Positions 1 to 9,311 of a stretch of 64,000 bases of DNA are shown in pieces. Made by a program: the position numbers and the translations under genes. Below the pieces are notes generated by a model that was not told the origin of the DNA, made no database searches, and was given only the letters and a program-made list of their open reading frames with translations. Source of the DNA: Spirochaetota bacterium. Lineage in GTDB: Bacteria; Spirochaetota; UBA4802; UBA5550. Numbering within the stretch: the first letter of the stretch is position 1; every line of letters begins with the position of its first letter. The stretch covers positions 1 to 64,000 of the forward strand of contig JAFGBT010000001.1 in the NCBI GenBank assembly GCA_016933025.1. Reading direction: 5' to 3'.

Positions 1-2
1 AC

Positions 3-1016
3 CTGAGCTGCAGCAAGGGGATGTACAACGGCGCTCTCGCATTAGACGGTTTTGGCTACGACCGGGATCTGAAAATTGTCGATGATTTACAGGCGAATAT
101 CACCGTACGCAACAATATGTTCAACAGCACGGGGATCCCTTTTGCTTTCATCGGAAACCCCTGTTTTCTTTCAATCGCATCGACTGATCCTTCGATCTCA
201 ACCCTGCACGTCAACATCTCCTCGGAGAAAATTGTCATCGATACCGAGAAGAGCAAGTTCTCCCGTTCTGATGCACCGATAAACATCCCCATGGGAATAA
301 ACGGCATCATAAATGTCCGGCAGATGGAATACGGCCGTTTCAGAATGCGCGACATACAGCTCCAATACCGACTCTCCGGGAGCAATTTCGACATCGGCGG
401 GTTCCAGTTCCTGTTTGCCGGAGGTAAGATAAACGGCAATGGTTCCATAATCCTGGCGGAAGGACCGCCCCAGGCGACGCTCTCTCTTCAAATCAGCAAC
501 ATCATGGTACAGGACGCAATTTCTTTAAATGATAAACTGCGAAACAGGTTTTTCGGCGTTGCGAGCGGTAACTCAAAAATCCAGTTTGAACTGAGCGATG
601 ACATCCTGCAAACTGCCAGGGGGAACGTAGAATTCACTGTTGACCGGGGAAAGCTCGTTGACACCGGAGTGCAGAACGGTCTCGGGCTGATACTCTCCGA
701 GCTGAAGTACAAGCTGAGGGACCTTGAATTCAACAAGATTTACGGCAACATTGACATAAAGGGAACGGCATACGAAGTCAATTCATTCATTTTCAACGCG
801 AACAATATCAGGCTAAAAATTACAGGGTTATTTGACATTGAGCTTAACTCGAACCCTCTGAACATACAGCTTGAATTAACCAAGAATTTTATACAGGATT
901 TACCGGGCGCGTTCAGGTTTGCCCTGAATAAATATTACCGGGGTGACTGGTACATTATTCCATTCATCATGACTGGAGATATGATGAACAGCAAGAACGT
1001 GAAGAGAGCCGATTGA
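3..1016 (+). CDS. AsmA-like protein, C-terminal part (5' end outside window)
   Basis: The reading frame is open to the left edge of the window, so this is the C-terminal part of a larger protein; the ATG at 21 is only an internal Met. The visible 330 or so residues are rich in alternating hydrophobic beta-strand patterns. Near residues 200-230 there is a TARGNVEFTVDRGKL stretch, which resembles the conserved C-terminal region of AsmA/DUF3971-type proteins (repeating beta-groove proteins of the diderm envelope, thought to move or organise lipids between membranes). No enzyme motif is visible. It converges on leuD with only 9 bases between the stops. The family assignment is by motif resemblance only; another envelope beta-groove family such as TamB-like is possible. 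Confidence 0.55.
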   Translation: MSCSKGMYNGALALDGFGYDRDLKIVDDLQANITVRNNMFNSTGIPFAFIGNPCFLSIASTDPSISTLHVNISSEKIVIDTEKSKFSRSDAPINIPMGINGIINVRQMEYGRFRMRDIQLQYRLSGSNFDIGGFQFLFAGGKINGNGSIILAEGPPQATLSLQISNIMVQDAISLNDKLRNRFFGVASGNSKIQFELSDDILQTARGNVEFTVDRGKLVDTGVQNGLGLILSELKYKLRDLEFNKIYGNIDIKGTAYEVNSFIFNANNIRLKITGLFDIELNSNPLNIQLELTKNFIQDLPGAFRFALNKYYRGDWYIIPFIMTGDMMNSKNVKRAD

Positions 1017-1025
1017 CGAGGCGTC

Positions 1026-1550
1026 CTAGTACTTCTTCTCGGCGTATTCCAGCCATCCTCCGTCCCTTACCAGTTCTCGGTCGAAATCTGAAATGACGAA
1101 CCCGATCCGTTCCTCCTCGCCGTCCGCGCTTACGATGAACTGGTTTGCATCAAAATCCGTCTCGATGGTGACATCCTTTTTCGCGCCGAGTCTGAAGAGG
1201 CTGTCAATTGCGTCATGGGAAAGCTCAACGGCCAGCATGCCGCAGTTGTACATGTTCTGCCTGAATATCCGTGCAAAGCTCTCGGCAATGACAATATTAA
1301 TGCCGTTCGCCTCTAGTGCCCAAGGAGCGTGCTCGCGCGACGAGCCGCACCCGAAATTTGATCTGGCAACGATAACGCTTTTACCCGGTATATCCCTCCG
1401 CGGATTGAACCCATCTATCTTGAGGCCCTCGAGTAGATGCGGCTTCATGGCCTCCTTGGCGATCTCAGTAAGATGATGGGCCGGAATGATTTCATCGGTA
1501 TTTATGTCGGCCCTGTCAAGGAACAGGATCCTGCCATTGAAGTTCTTCAT
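1026..1550 (-). CDS. leuD: 3-isopropylmalate dehydratase small subunit
   Basis: Small (swivel-domain) subunit of the aconitase-superfamily isomerase that converts 2-isopropylmalate to 3-isopropylmalate in leucine synthesis. The 174-residue protein has the INTDEIIPA motif near the N-terminus and the substrate-loop motif GCGSSREHAPWAL at about residues 68-80, both hallmarks of LeuD. The length fits the short archaeal/clostridial-type LeuD rather than the roughly 200-residue E. coli type. Its ATG lies one base after the stop of leuC, so the two are translated together as a heterodimer. Short-type LeuCD is hard to tell from homoaconitase or methylmalate dehydratase subunits by sequence alone, and the substrate is inferred. 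Confidence 0.9.
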   Translation of the reverse strand: MKNFNGRILFLDRADINTDEIIPAHHLTEIAKEAMKPHLLEGLKIDGFNPRRDIPGKSVIVARSNFGCGSSREHAPWALEANGINIVIAESFARIFRQNMYNCGMLAVELSHDAIDSLFRLGAKKDVTIETDFDANQFIVSADGEEERIGFVISDFDRELVRDGGWLEYAEKKY

Positions 1551-1551
1551 G

Positions 1552-2844
1552 CTAGACGCGCCCCTTGTACAGTGATGAGTTTGATATAGTGCCGGCGAGC
1601 GCTGTTGCCGCCGCGGTGGCCGGGCTCATGAGGTGTACCATGCCTCCCTGGCCCATGCGCCCCTGGAAATTCCTGTTGGTGGTTGCGGCGCATACTTCGC
1701 CAGGCGCCAGTACGCCGTTGCTCATGCCGAGGCAGGCGCCGCAGGTAGGATTGGTTACGCAGAAGCCAGAATCCATGAATATCTTTATTATGCCTTCATC
1801 AAGTGCTGTACGATAGACCCTGGGGGTCGCTGGCGACACGATCCCCCGTACCGAATCGCTTATTTGTTTTCCTTTCAGTACGGAAGCGGCGATTCGTAGG
1901 TCTTCGATTCTGCCGTTAGTGCACGAACCGATATATACCTGATCGACCGGGGTTCCCGATAGATCGCGCACCGTCTTCACCTGGTCCGGCTTGAATCCTA
2001 CGGTAACCAGCGGCTCAAGGTCGGAAACATCTATCTGCACGATCTTTTCATATTTGGCGTCGGGATCAGAAATCCAGCGTGAATACTCTTTCAGCGCAAT
2101 CTCTTTCGTCCGGTATTCGCCGCGAATGAATTCCCAGAGGTAGTCTACGGTAACCATGTCCGGATAACAGATTCCGCTCGTTGCGCCCGCTTCAACGGCC
2201 ATATTGCAGATGGTCATGCGTGATTCCATGCTCATGGCGGCCACAACCGGTCCGGTAAACTCCATTATCATGTTGGTTGCCCCGCTGACCCCGATAGTCG
2301 AGATGACCTTGAGTATCACGTCCTTCGCAAAGACGCCCTCGGGTATCTGGCCGGTCAGGTTAACCTTCATGGTCCGGGGCGTGCCGAATGCGCATACCCC
2401 CTTGAGAATGGCGACCTCAAGATCGGTCGATCCCACGCCTGCCGCAAAGGCGCCAAATGCGCCGTGTGTACAGGTATGCGAGTCTCCCATTATGACCGTG
2501 TATCCTGGGCGGACATAGCCCATTTCCGGGAAAAGGGCATGGCATATGCCGTTCCTGCCGATGTCGAAAAAATCCCGTATGCCGTGCCGGCGCGCCCATT
2601 CGCGCAGCACCTTGCCCTGTTCAGCCGTTTTGCTGTCCTTTGCCGGAGACACGTGGTCTATGACGGCCTTGATCTTAGAGGGGTTGAAAACCCTGTCTTT
2701 GCCTTTTGCCATGAGGTCAATGATCGCTGTAGGCGTAGTGACTTCGTGGCAAAAAACGGCGTCTATGGTGAGTACGTGAATTGCTGGCGAGGGGCTGTCG
2801 ATCCGGTGCTCATTAAAAATCTTCTCAGCTATAGTGTGACCCAT
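1552..2844 (-). CDS. leuC: 3-isopropylmalate dehydratase large subunit
   Basis: Catalytic [4Fe-4S] subunit of isopropylmalate isomerase. The 430-residue protein carries the three cluster ligands in SCTNGR (Cys308) and TCGAC (Cys368, Cys371), the GDSHTCTHG active-site segment at about 120-128 and the TNRNFQGRMG segment near 389-398. The length matches the archaeal/clostridial-type LeuC, and partner leuD follows after one base. Upstream, the stop of clpC is three bases before this ATG, so leuCD appears to be the distal part of the mcsA-mcsB-clpC operon. The other leucine genes (leuA, leuB) are not in the window. A homoaconitase-like role cannot be excluded from sequence. Confidence 0.9.
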   Translation of the reverse strand: MGHTIAEKIFNEHRIDSPSPAIHVLTIDAVFCHEVTTPTAIIDLMAKGKDRVFNPSKIKAVIDHVSPAKDSKTAEQGKVLREWARRHGIRDFFDIGRNGICHALFPEMGYVRPGYTVIMGDSHTCTHGAFGAFAAGVGSTDLEVAILKGVCAFGTPRTMKVNLTGQIPEGVFAKDVILKVISTIGVSGATNMIMEFTGPVVAAMSMESRMTICNMAVEAGATSGICYPDMVTVDYLWEFIRGEYRTKEIALKEYSRWISDPDAKYEKIVQIDVSDLEPLVTVGFKPDQVKTVRDLSGTPVDQVYIGSCTNGRIEDLRIAASVLKGKQISDSVRGIVSPATPRVYRTALDEGIIKIFMDSGFCVTNPTCGACLGMSNGVLAPGEVCAATTNRNFQGRMGQGGMVHLMSPATAAATALAGTISNSSLYKGRV

Positions 2845-2847
2845 TCA

Positions 2848-5343
2848 TCAAATCCCTTTGATTTCTATTGCGTCCTCCACCATAATTTCGGTCTCGGGAT
2901 CCTGCCCGCCCTCGGTGCCCGACGCTTTCCCGGCGGATTTGAACGATATCGATTTTCCTTTTAGGACCACCCTCAACCTCGTATTGTCATGGATCTTTCC
3001 CTTCAGCATTTCGCTGGCCAGTGCATCCTCTATGTCGCTCTGGATGACCCTACGAAGATTGCGGGCGCCGAAATTATCGTCAAACCCCCTGTCGATCAGA
3101 TATTTCTTAACGCCCGCTGAAAAGACAAGCTCTATTTTGCGGTCCCAGAGTTTTTCGTTGATTCGCGAAAGCATCAGGTCAACGATCTGGCGGATGTGGC
3201 TGCGCTCGAGTTTGTGGAAAATAACAACCTCATCGATTCGGTTGAGGAACTCGGGGCTGAAAAGCCGCTTCATCTCGTCGCTGACCCGTTCCTGGGCACC
3301 GCTCTCAGGGGATTCGTCGTCGCCAAAGCCCATTTTCCCTATCTTCTGGTATTCACGGTTTCCGATGTTTGAGGTCATTATGATGATCGTGTCGCGGAAG
3401 CTGACGGTCGATCCTGAGCCGTCGGTGAGCTCCCCTTCCTCGAACACCTGAAGGAGGATGTTGAAGACGTCCGGATGGGCCTTTTCTATCTCATCGAGAA
3501 GAATGACCGAATAGGGCCGCCGCTTGATTTTCTCCGTAAGCTGTCCGCCCTCCTCATAGCCGATATACCCCGGCGGCGCGCCAATGAGGCGGGAAACGGA
3601 GTGCTTTTCCATGAATTCGGACATATCGACCCTGATGAGATTGCGCTCGTCATCGAATAGGAATTCTGCGAGGGCCTTGGCGAGTTCGGTCTTACCGACG
3701 CCCGTCGGTCCGAGAAAGATGAAAGCGCCCATTGGTCGGTTCGCGTTGCCCAGGCCGGTGCGGGACCTCCTGATGGCACGACTCACCGCCCTGATCGCGT
3801 CGTTCTGTCCGACGATACGGAGGTGTATTTCTTCCTCCATGCGCATAAGTTTCTCGGATTCAGATTCCTCGATGTTCTTGACGGGTATGCCCGTGCTCTC
3901 CGAGACGATCAGGGATATCTGATCGGGGGTGACCATTATTTCGTATTCGTTTTTCTTGTCGTGCCAGTTGTCAAGCTTGGTGGTAATGATTTCGCGCTTT
4001 TGTTGTATAAGATCGCGAATCGCCGCGGCCTGCTCGTACTCCTGTGAAAGCACCATCTCATTTTTTTTAGTTATGAGCCCTTCTATTTCGGCCTCCAGCG
4101 CTATGATGTCCTCGGGCATGTCAAAATTCTCAAGCCTGGCCATAGCACCGGCCTCGTCAATGACATCTATCGCCTTGTCGGGAAGGCACCGGCCGTTTAT
4201 GTAGCGGTCCGCAAGTACTGCGGCCTTTACCAGGGAATCACGGTGGAATTTAACCTTGTGATGGCTCTCAAACCGCTCCTTCAGTCCGGAGAGTATTCGG
4301 ATGGTCTCTGCCACGTCCGGTTCCTCGACGAGAATGGACTGGAATCTGCGCACCAGTGCCGTATCCTTTTCAACGTACATCTTGTATTCATTGAGCGTCG
4401 TCGCACCTATACACTGGAGCTCGCCCCGCGCCAGCGCCGGTTTGAGGATGTTGGCCGCATCGATGGCGCCCTCTGCCGCGCCGGCTCCTATAAGGGTATG
4501 CACCTCATCTATGAATATGATTATATTGCCGTCTTCTACGATTTCCTTTACGACGCGCTTCAGGCGCTCCTCGAACTCCCCCCGGTATTTCGTCCCGGCG
4601 ACGATAGCCGCCATGTCCAGTGAGAGCACCCGCTTGTCGTGGAGGGGCTCCGGAATCTCCTTGCGTACGATTCTCTGGGCAAGCCCCTCGACGATAGCGG
4701 TCTTGCCGACGCCCGCCTCGCCGATCAGGATCGGATTATTCTTCCTCTTCCGTGAAAGTATGCGTATCAGCCGAGTGATTTCTTCTTCGCGCCCTATAAC
4801 CGGATCTAGAATATTTTCCGAGGCCATCTTCGTGAGGTCGCGGGCGAATTCGTCAAGCGCGGGGGGCTTGTTCGCCTTTACTTTCGTCTGCTTGTCATTG
4901 TTGACCTTGACCCCGAGGACGCGTAGAATTTCGTTGCGAATCACATTGTAGTCGATCCCTGAACGGATCATAGCGTCGACTCCCGAGCATGAACCGTCGC
5001 GGAATATGGCCAGGAGAAGGTGCTCGGTCCCGATATAGGAGTTCCTAAGTTTGCGTGCCTCCTCTTTCGACATTTCGATGATCCGCTTATACTTTGAGCT
5101 GAGGGGCACCTTTCCTAGTATGATGGTCGAGCGATCCTTCTTTATGCCGTTCTCAATTTCCATTATGAATTTATCGAAATGAATGCCGATATTCTTCATA
5201 ATGCGGGCAGCCACCGACTCCTCGTCCTTGAGCAGCGATAGCATGATATGGTCCGGTTCGAGCATCTCCGAGTTTAGCCGCTTGCCTTCGCTCTGCGCCA
5301 TTATCTCAAGTATCTTCTTGGATCGTTTGGTAAACTCGAACAT
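2848..5343 (-). CDS. clpC: ATP-dependent protease ATPase subunit ClpC
   Basis: AAA+ unfoldase that feeds proteins to ClpP; in systems with McsB it selects arginine-phosphorylated proteins. About 831 residues: Clp-N double repeat (about 1-150), first AAA module with Walker A GEAGVGKT near 208-215 and Walker B IIIFIDE near 275, a UVR-type coiled middle region (about 425-465), second AAA module with GPTGVGKT near 550, and a D2-small C-terminus. A GTG codon lies just upstream, but I chose the ATG at 5343 because it overlaps the mcsB stop by one base (TGATG), a normal coupling signal, and gives the typical [12 protein letters not shown] start. No ctsR repressor gene is present, unlike in Firmicutes. 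Confidence 0.97.
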   Translation of the reverse strand: MFEFTKRSKKILEIMAQSEGKRLNSEMLEPDHIMLSLLKDEESVAARIMKNIGIHFDKFIMEIENGIKKDRSTIILGKVPLSSKYKRIIEMSKEEARKLRNSYIGTEHLLLAIFRDGSCSGVDAMIRSGIDYNVIRNEILRVLGVKVNNDKQTKVKANKPPALDEFARDLTKMASENILDPVIGREEEITRLIRILSRKRKNNPILIGEAGVGKTAIVEGLAQRIVRKEIPEPLHDKRVLSLDMAAIVAGTKYRGEFEERLKRVVKEIVEDGNIIIFIDEVHTLIGAGAAEGAIDAANILKPALARGELQCIGATTLNEYKMYVEKDTALVRRFQSILVEEPDVAETIRILSGLKERFESHHKVKFHRDSLVKAAVLADRYINGRCLPDKAIDVIDEAGAMARLENFDMPEDIIALEAEIEGLITKKNEMVLSQEYEQAAAIRDLIQQKREIITTKLDNWHDKKNEYEIMVTPDQISLIVSESTGIPVKNIEESESEKLMRMEEEIHLRIVGQNDAIRAVSRAIRRSRTGLGNANRPMGAFIFLGPTGVGKTELAKALAEFLFDDERNLIRVDMSEFMEKHSVSRLIGAPPGYIGYEEGGQLTEKIKRRPYSVILLDEIEKAHPDVFNILLQVFEEGELTDGSGSTVSFRDTIIIMTSNIGNREYQKIGKMGFGDDESPESGAQERVSDEMKRLFSPEFLNRIDEVVIFHKLERSHIRQIVDLMLSRINEKLWDRKIELVFSAGVKKYLIDRGFDDNFGARNLRRVIQSDIEDALASEMLKGKIHDNTRLRVVLKGKSISFKSAGKASGTEGGQDPETEIMVEDAIEIKGI

Positions 5344-6425
5344 CACTTGACCTCGAACGAATGCATGATTTTTCTTATGTAATCGGCCCTGTATTCATCG
5401 CATTCATTGGTGCTTTTGAACAACAGTCCGTAGTGCCGTTGAAGGTGCGCCCACTGGACCCGGACCATGAGGTCATTGACCACCTTGACATCGAAGTTTT
5501 TGATTATCGCGAGAATAATGCCGAGACGGACGTTTGAAAGATGGTCCATAGCCTCAATGTAGCTGATCCTACGTGAGTACTGAAGCATGCCGAGGGATCG
5601 CCAGATCCTGTCCTCAAGCTCGAGTCGCGAATCTGATAGATACTCGTCCCTCACGTTATCCTCAAGATCGAGGATTCGGCCGAGCACCTCGTCGAGAGTC
5701 TCGATGATGTCAATTTCCGATAGTCCCAGCGATACGCGGCTCGACAGCTGGTAAATTCCGCCAAGGGTTTTGCTCGACTGGCCGATGGTACCCTTGATGT
5801 CGATCATCGTCTTTTTATCGTCCGGGATCAGTTCATGGACACGGTTTTTCATCGTAGTGACTGGAAGGTGGAGGAGTGCCGAGACCCTCATCCCGGTTCC
5901 CAGATTGGAGACGCAGGCGGTCAGGTAGCCGAGCTCCTCTGAAAATGCAAATGCTACAAACCGGTTGAGCTCCGTGTCGACGCGATCGGCGATGCGGTAT
6001 GCCTCTGACATCTGGAGTCCGGGCCGTATCACCTGGATTCGGAAATGGTCCTCTTCATTAACAAGTATCGCAAAATCATCGGTCCCATCAAGGGCAACCA
6101 GGCTATTTTCAGAGCCTTCCATTTCATAGGTGATTATGTTCCTCTCCCGTAAAAAGCGCTTTTCGCTACTGTCGACATGCTTGAGATCTATAATGGTGAC
6201 GCGGCCCCTGAAATCGGAGTCGCTGGCGAAGGCTTCGATCGCATCGCGAACCGGGGAGAGCTCGTCTGAGGGCAGCCGTCCTGGAAACGGTACTGCTGCC
6301 ATATTCCTGGCGAGTCGAACCCTGCTTGAGAGTACGATGTGGCTGAACGGGCCAGTCGAGGCCCAGAACCCGGATTGTTGTAATACTTCCTCAAACAAAC
6401 TATTAATCCCCGGTCTGCGAATCAA
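5343..6425 (-). CDS. mcsB: protein-arginine kinase McsB
   Basis: Guanido-phosphotransferase-fold kinase that phosphorylates arginine side chains, marking proteins for ClpCP. The 360 residues contain the family motifs SSRVRLARN (about 33-41), the NLGTGMR segment near residue 180 and SSRVSLGL near 230, as in McsB of Bacillus. The start shown is a TTG, which overlaps the end of mcsA by 23 bases; the N-terminus of this family is variable, so a start a few codons downstream is possible. It sits between mcsA, its activator, and clpC, its partner unfoldase, which makes the functional assignment secure. Confidence 0.95.
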   Translation of the reverse strand: MIRRPGINSLFEEVLQQSGFWASTGPFSHIVLSSRVRLARNMAAVPFPGRLPSDELSPVRDAIEAFASDSDFRGRVTIIDLKHVDSSEKRFLRERNIITYEMEGSENSLVALDGTDDFAILVNEEDHFRIQVIRPGLQMSEAYRIADRVDTELNRFVAFAFSEELGYLTACVSNLGTGMRVSALLHLPVTTMKNRVHELIPDDKKTMIDIKGTIGQSSKTLGGIYQLSSRVSLGLSEIDIIETLDEVLGRILDLEDNVRDEYLSDSRLELEDRIWRSLGMLQYSRRISYIEAMDHLSNVRLGIILAIIKNFDVKVVNDLMVRVQWAHLQRHYGLLFKSTNECDEYRADYIRKIMHSFEVK

Positions 6426-6933
6426 TTTTTCGTATTCTATCCCGAAGAACGGCCGCTTCTTCGTAACGTTCGTCGTATATAGCCCGGTTTAGCATCTCCT
6501 TCAATTCTTCAACGCTTTTGGCTTTTTGTAAGATACGAGCGGCGGCGATATAGCTTCCGGTGTGCGTGTCCTGCGGGTTGTTCGGGTGCTTGCCCGTGTG
6601 TTTTACAGACCCGTGAAACCCGGCTATTACTGATTTCAGAGATTCCTCATGACAGACATAGCAGTCGGGGCATCCAAGCCTGTTCTCACGGCTGTAATCA
6701 ATAAATGAGAGTCCGCACGTAGGGCAGGAAACGGCACTGTCATTTTCCTCGACCTCGTGGATATCAAGAAAGGATAGCATTTCGGGAATTGACAGGGAAA
6801 AGTTCGAGAGCTTTGAATTTAAGCCGATCTCCCTGGCGCAATTTTCGCAGAGATGGACCTCCGATTTCACATCCTTGATGATCTCGGTAAGGTGAATAGT
6901 TGCTTCCATGCTTTTACATCGTTCGCAATACAT
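6403..6933 (-). CDS. mcsA: McsA, zinc-binding activator of McsB
   Basis: Regulatory partner of the McsB arginine kinase. The 176-residue protein has paired Cys motifs expected for structural zinc: Cys3/Cys6, Cys29/Cys32, Cys70/Cys73 and Cys88/Cys91. It ends in a UVR motif (about residues 140-172, with YEEAAVLRDRI), the same motif found in ClpC and UvrC. It is the first gene of the leftward operon mcsA-mcsB-clpC-leuC-leuD. The ATG at 6933 has no strong ribosome-binding site upstream, and the 476-base AT-rich region before it must hold the operon promoter; I could not identify a convincing one. Confidence 0.93.
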   Translation of the reverse strand: MYCERCKSMEATIHLTEIIKDVKSEVHLCENCAREIGLNSKLSNFSLSIPEMLSFLDIHEVEENDSAVSCPTCGLSFIDYSRENRLGCPDCYVCHEESLKSVIAGFHGSVKHTGKHPNNPQDTHTGSYIAAARILQKAKSVEELKEMLNRAIYDERYEEAAVLRDRIRKIDSQTGD

Positions 6934-7083
6934 ATAAAACCGTTTTGTAACTTTTATTTCATGATAATAATATACACTAAAAATGGATAGTTACGTTAAT
7001 TAAAAGGTGTTTTTATACCCCTGTAACCAAAAAAATATTCTCCCTGACCATCCCAATTAACTTGATCTATAAAATGTTGGCAT

Positions 7084-7101
7084 ATATACAATATTGTATA
7101 T
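7084..7101. repeat. 18-bp perfect palindrome, possible operator
   Basis: The sequence ATATACAATATTGTATAT reads the same on both strands. It lies about 150 bases upstream of mcsA and 310 bases upstream of the ATP-grasp gene. It could be a binding site for a homodimeric regulator, but it is made almost only of A and T in an AT-rich region, so chance is a real alternative. Confidence 0.35.
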
Positions 7102-7372
7102 TTTAGTTTACTATCCTCCCCCGTGCAATTAAAAAATTTGTCCAAGCATGAAATGTATAAACCATACCTTGATTAGTCACGGAGAACCGGTTAGTGTTAC
7201 CGAACGAATTATGTCTTCCTCATATTTGAAATATTCATGGCATCATAGGTCGTTTACTTTATTTATCGTTGTTAGCACCCTTTAAGTTTATTATTTATCG
7301 CGAAATTACCCTGCCCGCTTTCGCCAATAATCTATTCCTGTCCGTTCATGGCAATGCCGGACATCCATAAAC

Positions 7373-7401
7373 TTGTTGACGGTGGCACTATCCGGTATAA
7401 T
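7373..7401 (+). promoter_or_regulatory. candidate sigma-70 promoter, leaderless start
   Basis: TTGTTG at 7373-7378 and a perfect TATAAT at 7396-7401 are separated by 17 bases; an overlapping TTGACG at 7376 is 14 bases from the same -10 box. The predicted transcription start lies within a few bases of the ATG at 7410, and there is no Shine-Dalgarno sequence before it, so the message may be leaderless. Confidence 0.5.
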
Positions 7402-7409
7402 CATATTCC

Positions 7410-8627
7410 ATGCTCCTGAGGAAAAAGAAAGCTCAGCAACTGCATTTTTTCGTCTCGATCGGTTCCGGATTGAACCAGATCCCACTGATCAGGGAGGCAA
7501 ATGACCTCGGCCTTCATGTAATCGGCGTTGACGCCAATGTGTCGGCTCCGGGGTTCTACCAGTGCGACCTCAAGATACAGGAATCGATAGAGAACTATAA
7601 CGCGATCTACAAAAAGCTCCTTGAGCTCCTGGTTGACGGCGAAATACACGGCATCATGACAAAATCCTATGGGATGGCGATAATGACTGCCAGCTACCTG
7701 AACGAGCGCTTCAAGGTATCCTTCCTGCCGTTTTCCATGAGCGATTGTTTCGTTAACAAAACCAGGATGAGGACCGTTCTCGCAGAGCACAACATCCGGA
7801 TGCCGCGTTCCATACCGCCCGCACAACGTTCGAGACCGGACAGGATTCCGCCGGACACTTTCCCGGTGATCATCAAGCCGGTTTACGGCCATGCAAAAAC
7901 GGATGTGCGCATGGCCAGGGACCAGGCCGAGATGAAAAAAATACTCGGCAATCCCAGTCTGTCCTCCGCGAACTGTATCATTGAAAAATTCGTGGATGGC
8001 GACGAGATTATAGCCGCGGGGCTGGTTCATCAGGGCAAATATTATCTTGTTGAGTTAACAGACAAGAAAACATCTTTCCCGCCCTATTTTATCGACATTC
8101 TGCACACTGCGCCATCGAAACACCTCGATCTGTCGGGGACAATCGAGGGCATCGGCCAATCAGTAGCCGACGCCTTCGGTATAGTGACATCACCCCTTAT
8201 CATGGAGTTCGTAATTGATTCCGAAGGCAACCCGTACCTCATCGAGGCGGTTCCAGAATTCGGCGGCGAGTTCATTCCCGATGTGCTCATTCCCGCCAGC
8301 GCCAATTACAACATCATCCGCGAGTCGATCAAATCGATGACAGGCCTGGGGTTCAGGCCGCCACAGCCGCCCAAACACAGAAAGGCCGTGGTAGTCCGCT
8401 ATGTTACGGGACGCGATGGAATCCTCGCATCCTGTAACCCGGAAGGACCGAGGCATGTACAGGGGACCATCTTTTCGAGAATATTCAAGGAAATCGGATC
8501 ACAAGTCATAGATCCCGTAACCAACCATGACCGCATCGGTGTCGTAGTGGCCGAAGCCGACACCGTCGAGGATGCGCTTGCCCTCACCGATGAGGCCGCG
8601 CTGAAATTCAACATACGGATCAAATAA
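7410..8627 (+). CDS. ATP-grasp domain protein (carboxylate-amine ligase type)
   Basis: A 405-residue ATP-grasp enzyme: an N-terminal pre-ATP-grasp Rossmann-like domain (FVSIGSG, then VIGVDAN near residue 35), the ATP-binding segment FPVIIKP near 150, and the metal/ATP-binding end MEF...GNPYLIEAVPEFGGE near 270-290. A C-terminal PurK/biotin-carboxylase-like subdomain follows. Family members ligate a carboxylate to an amine or thiol through an acyl-phosphate. The substrate cannot be read from sequence. It is followed without a gap by two methyltransferases and then an LTA-synthase-like enzyme, so a role in making or decorating a surface polymer or peptide is likely but inferred. The ATG appears to lack a ribosome-binding site (see the promoter entry). 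Confidence 0.8.
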   Translation: MLLRKKKAQQLHFFVSIGSGLNQIPLIREANDLGLHVIGVDANVSAPGFYQCDLKIQESIENYNAIYKKLLELLVDGEIHGIMTKSYGMAIMTASYLNERFKVSFLPFSMSDCFVNKTRMRTVLAEHNIRMPRSIPPAQRSRPDRIPPDTFPVIIKPVYGHAKTDVRMARDQAEMKKILGNPSLSSANCIIEKFVDGDEIIAAGLVHQGKYYLVELTDKKTSFPPYFIDILHTAPSKHLDLSGTIEGIGQSVADAFGIVTSPLIMEFVIDSEGNPYLIEAVPEFGGEFIPDVLIPASANYNIIRESIKSMTGLGFRPPQPPKHRKAVVVRYVTGRDGILASCNPEGPRHVQGTIFSRIFKEIGSQVIDPVTNHDRIGVVVAEADTVEDALALTDEAALKFNIRIK

Positions 8628-9275
8628 ATGTTAAAAGACGAATCATGGGAAGCGCATTACGGTAAGGAAAAATCGGAACTCATATATCCTGACGAAAATC
8701 TCGTGCGCCTCCTGAAAAAAAACCTCGCCGGCTTAGGCGACACTCCGAAGATCACGGCCGTTGATCTCGGGTGCGGCAGCGGCAGGCATCTCAAGCTCCT
8801 CGGCGATCTCGGCATATCGAACGCCATAGGTCTTGACCCAAGCGCCAAGGCGCTCGCCATGTCCAGACGGCATTATCCGGGCACGCTTCTGCAGGGCAAC
8901 AACAAACAGATACCGATTCGCGATCAAGCGGCCGACATCGTAATAGCCTGGGGCTCTCTGCATTACAACAGCAAGGATGACTTGAAAGAAATGGTCGATG
9001 AAATCCATCGTATATTGAAACCTGACGGTTTCCTCTTCGCGACGCTTCGCTCGTCCAGGGACACATACTTAAAAAAGGGGAAGCACATCGGCAACGACAC
9101 CTGGATCACTGACCTTTCCGACATACAGGGCTCCATGGTGTCGTTTTACGAGGAGCATGAGATGCGGACCGCATTCTCGATTTTTACGGAATTCTCGTAC
9201 GGTCTGATGGAACGCACCCTGATTGGAGAACTCTCATCCCTGATATCACACTGGATAATCGAGGCGCGTCCATAG
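8628..9275 (+). CDS. class I SAM-dependent methyltransferase
   Basis: A 215-residue Rossmann-fold methyltransferase. Motif I is VDLGCGSGRH at residues 45-54, the acidic residue after beta-2 is in GLDPS, and motif IV/post-motif segments ADIVIAWGSLHY and RILKPDGFLF follow, typical of the Methyltransf_11 group. The ATG directly abuts the stop of the ATP-grasp gene (TAAATG), so the two are translationally coupled. The acceptor is unknown; the pairing with an ATP-grasp ligase suggests that both act on the same small molecule or surface component. Confidence 0.85.
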   Translation: MLKDESWEAHYGKEKSELIYPDENLVRLLKKNLAGLGDTPKITAVDLGCGSGRHLKLLGDLGISNAIGLDPSAKALAMSRRHYPGTLLQGNNKQIPIRDQAADIVIAWGSLHYNSKDDLKEMVDEIHRILKPDGFLFATLRSSRDTYLKKGKHIGNDTWITDLSDIQGSMVSFYEEHEMRTAFSIFTEFSYGLMERTLIGELSSLISHWIIEARP

Positions 9276-9311
9276 CCCGACTGTCGGGTATAACACTCGT
9301 GGAATTGTATT

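Larger units (their letters stand above)
6934..7409. other. AT-rich divergent intergenic region
   Basis: This gap between mcsA (leftward) and the ATP-grasp gene (rightward) contains no credible reading frame. It holds an 18-bp perfect palindrome at 7084-7101 and the promoter of the rightward gene at its right end. For mcsA only weak hexamers are visible (TATATT about 35 bases upstream of the ATG, with no good -35). Confidence 0.6.
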
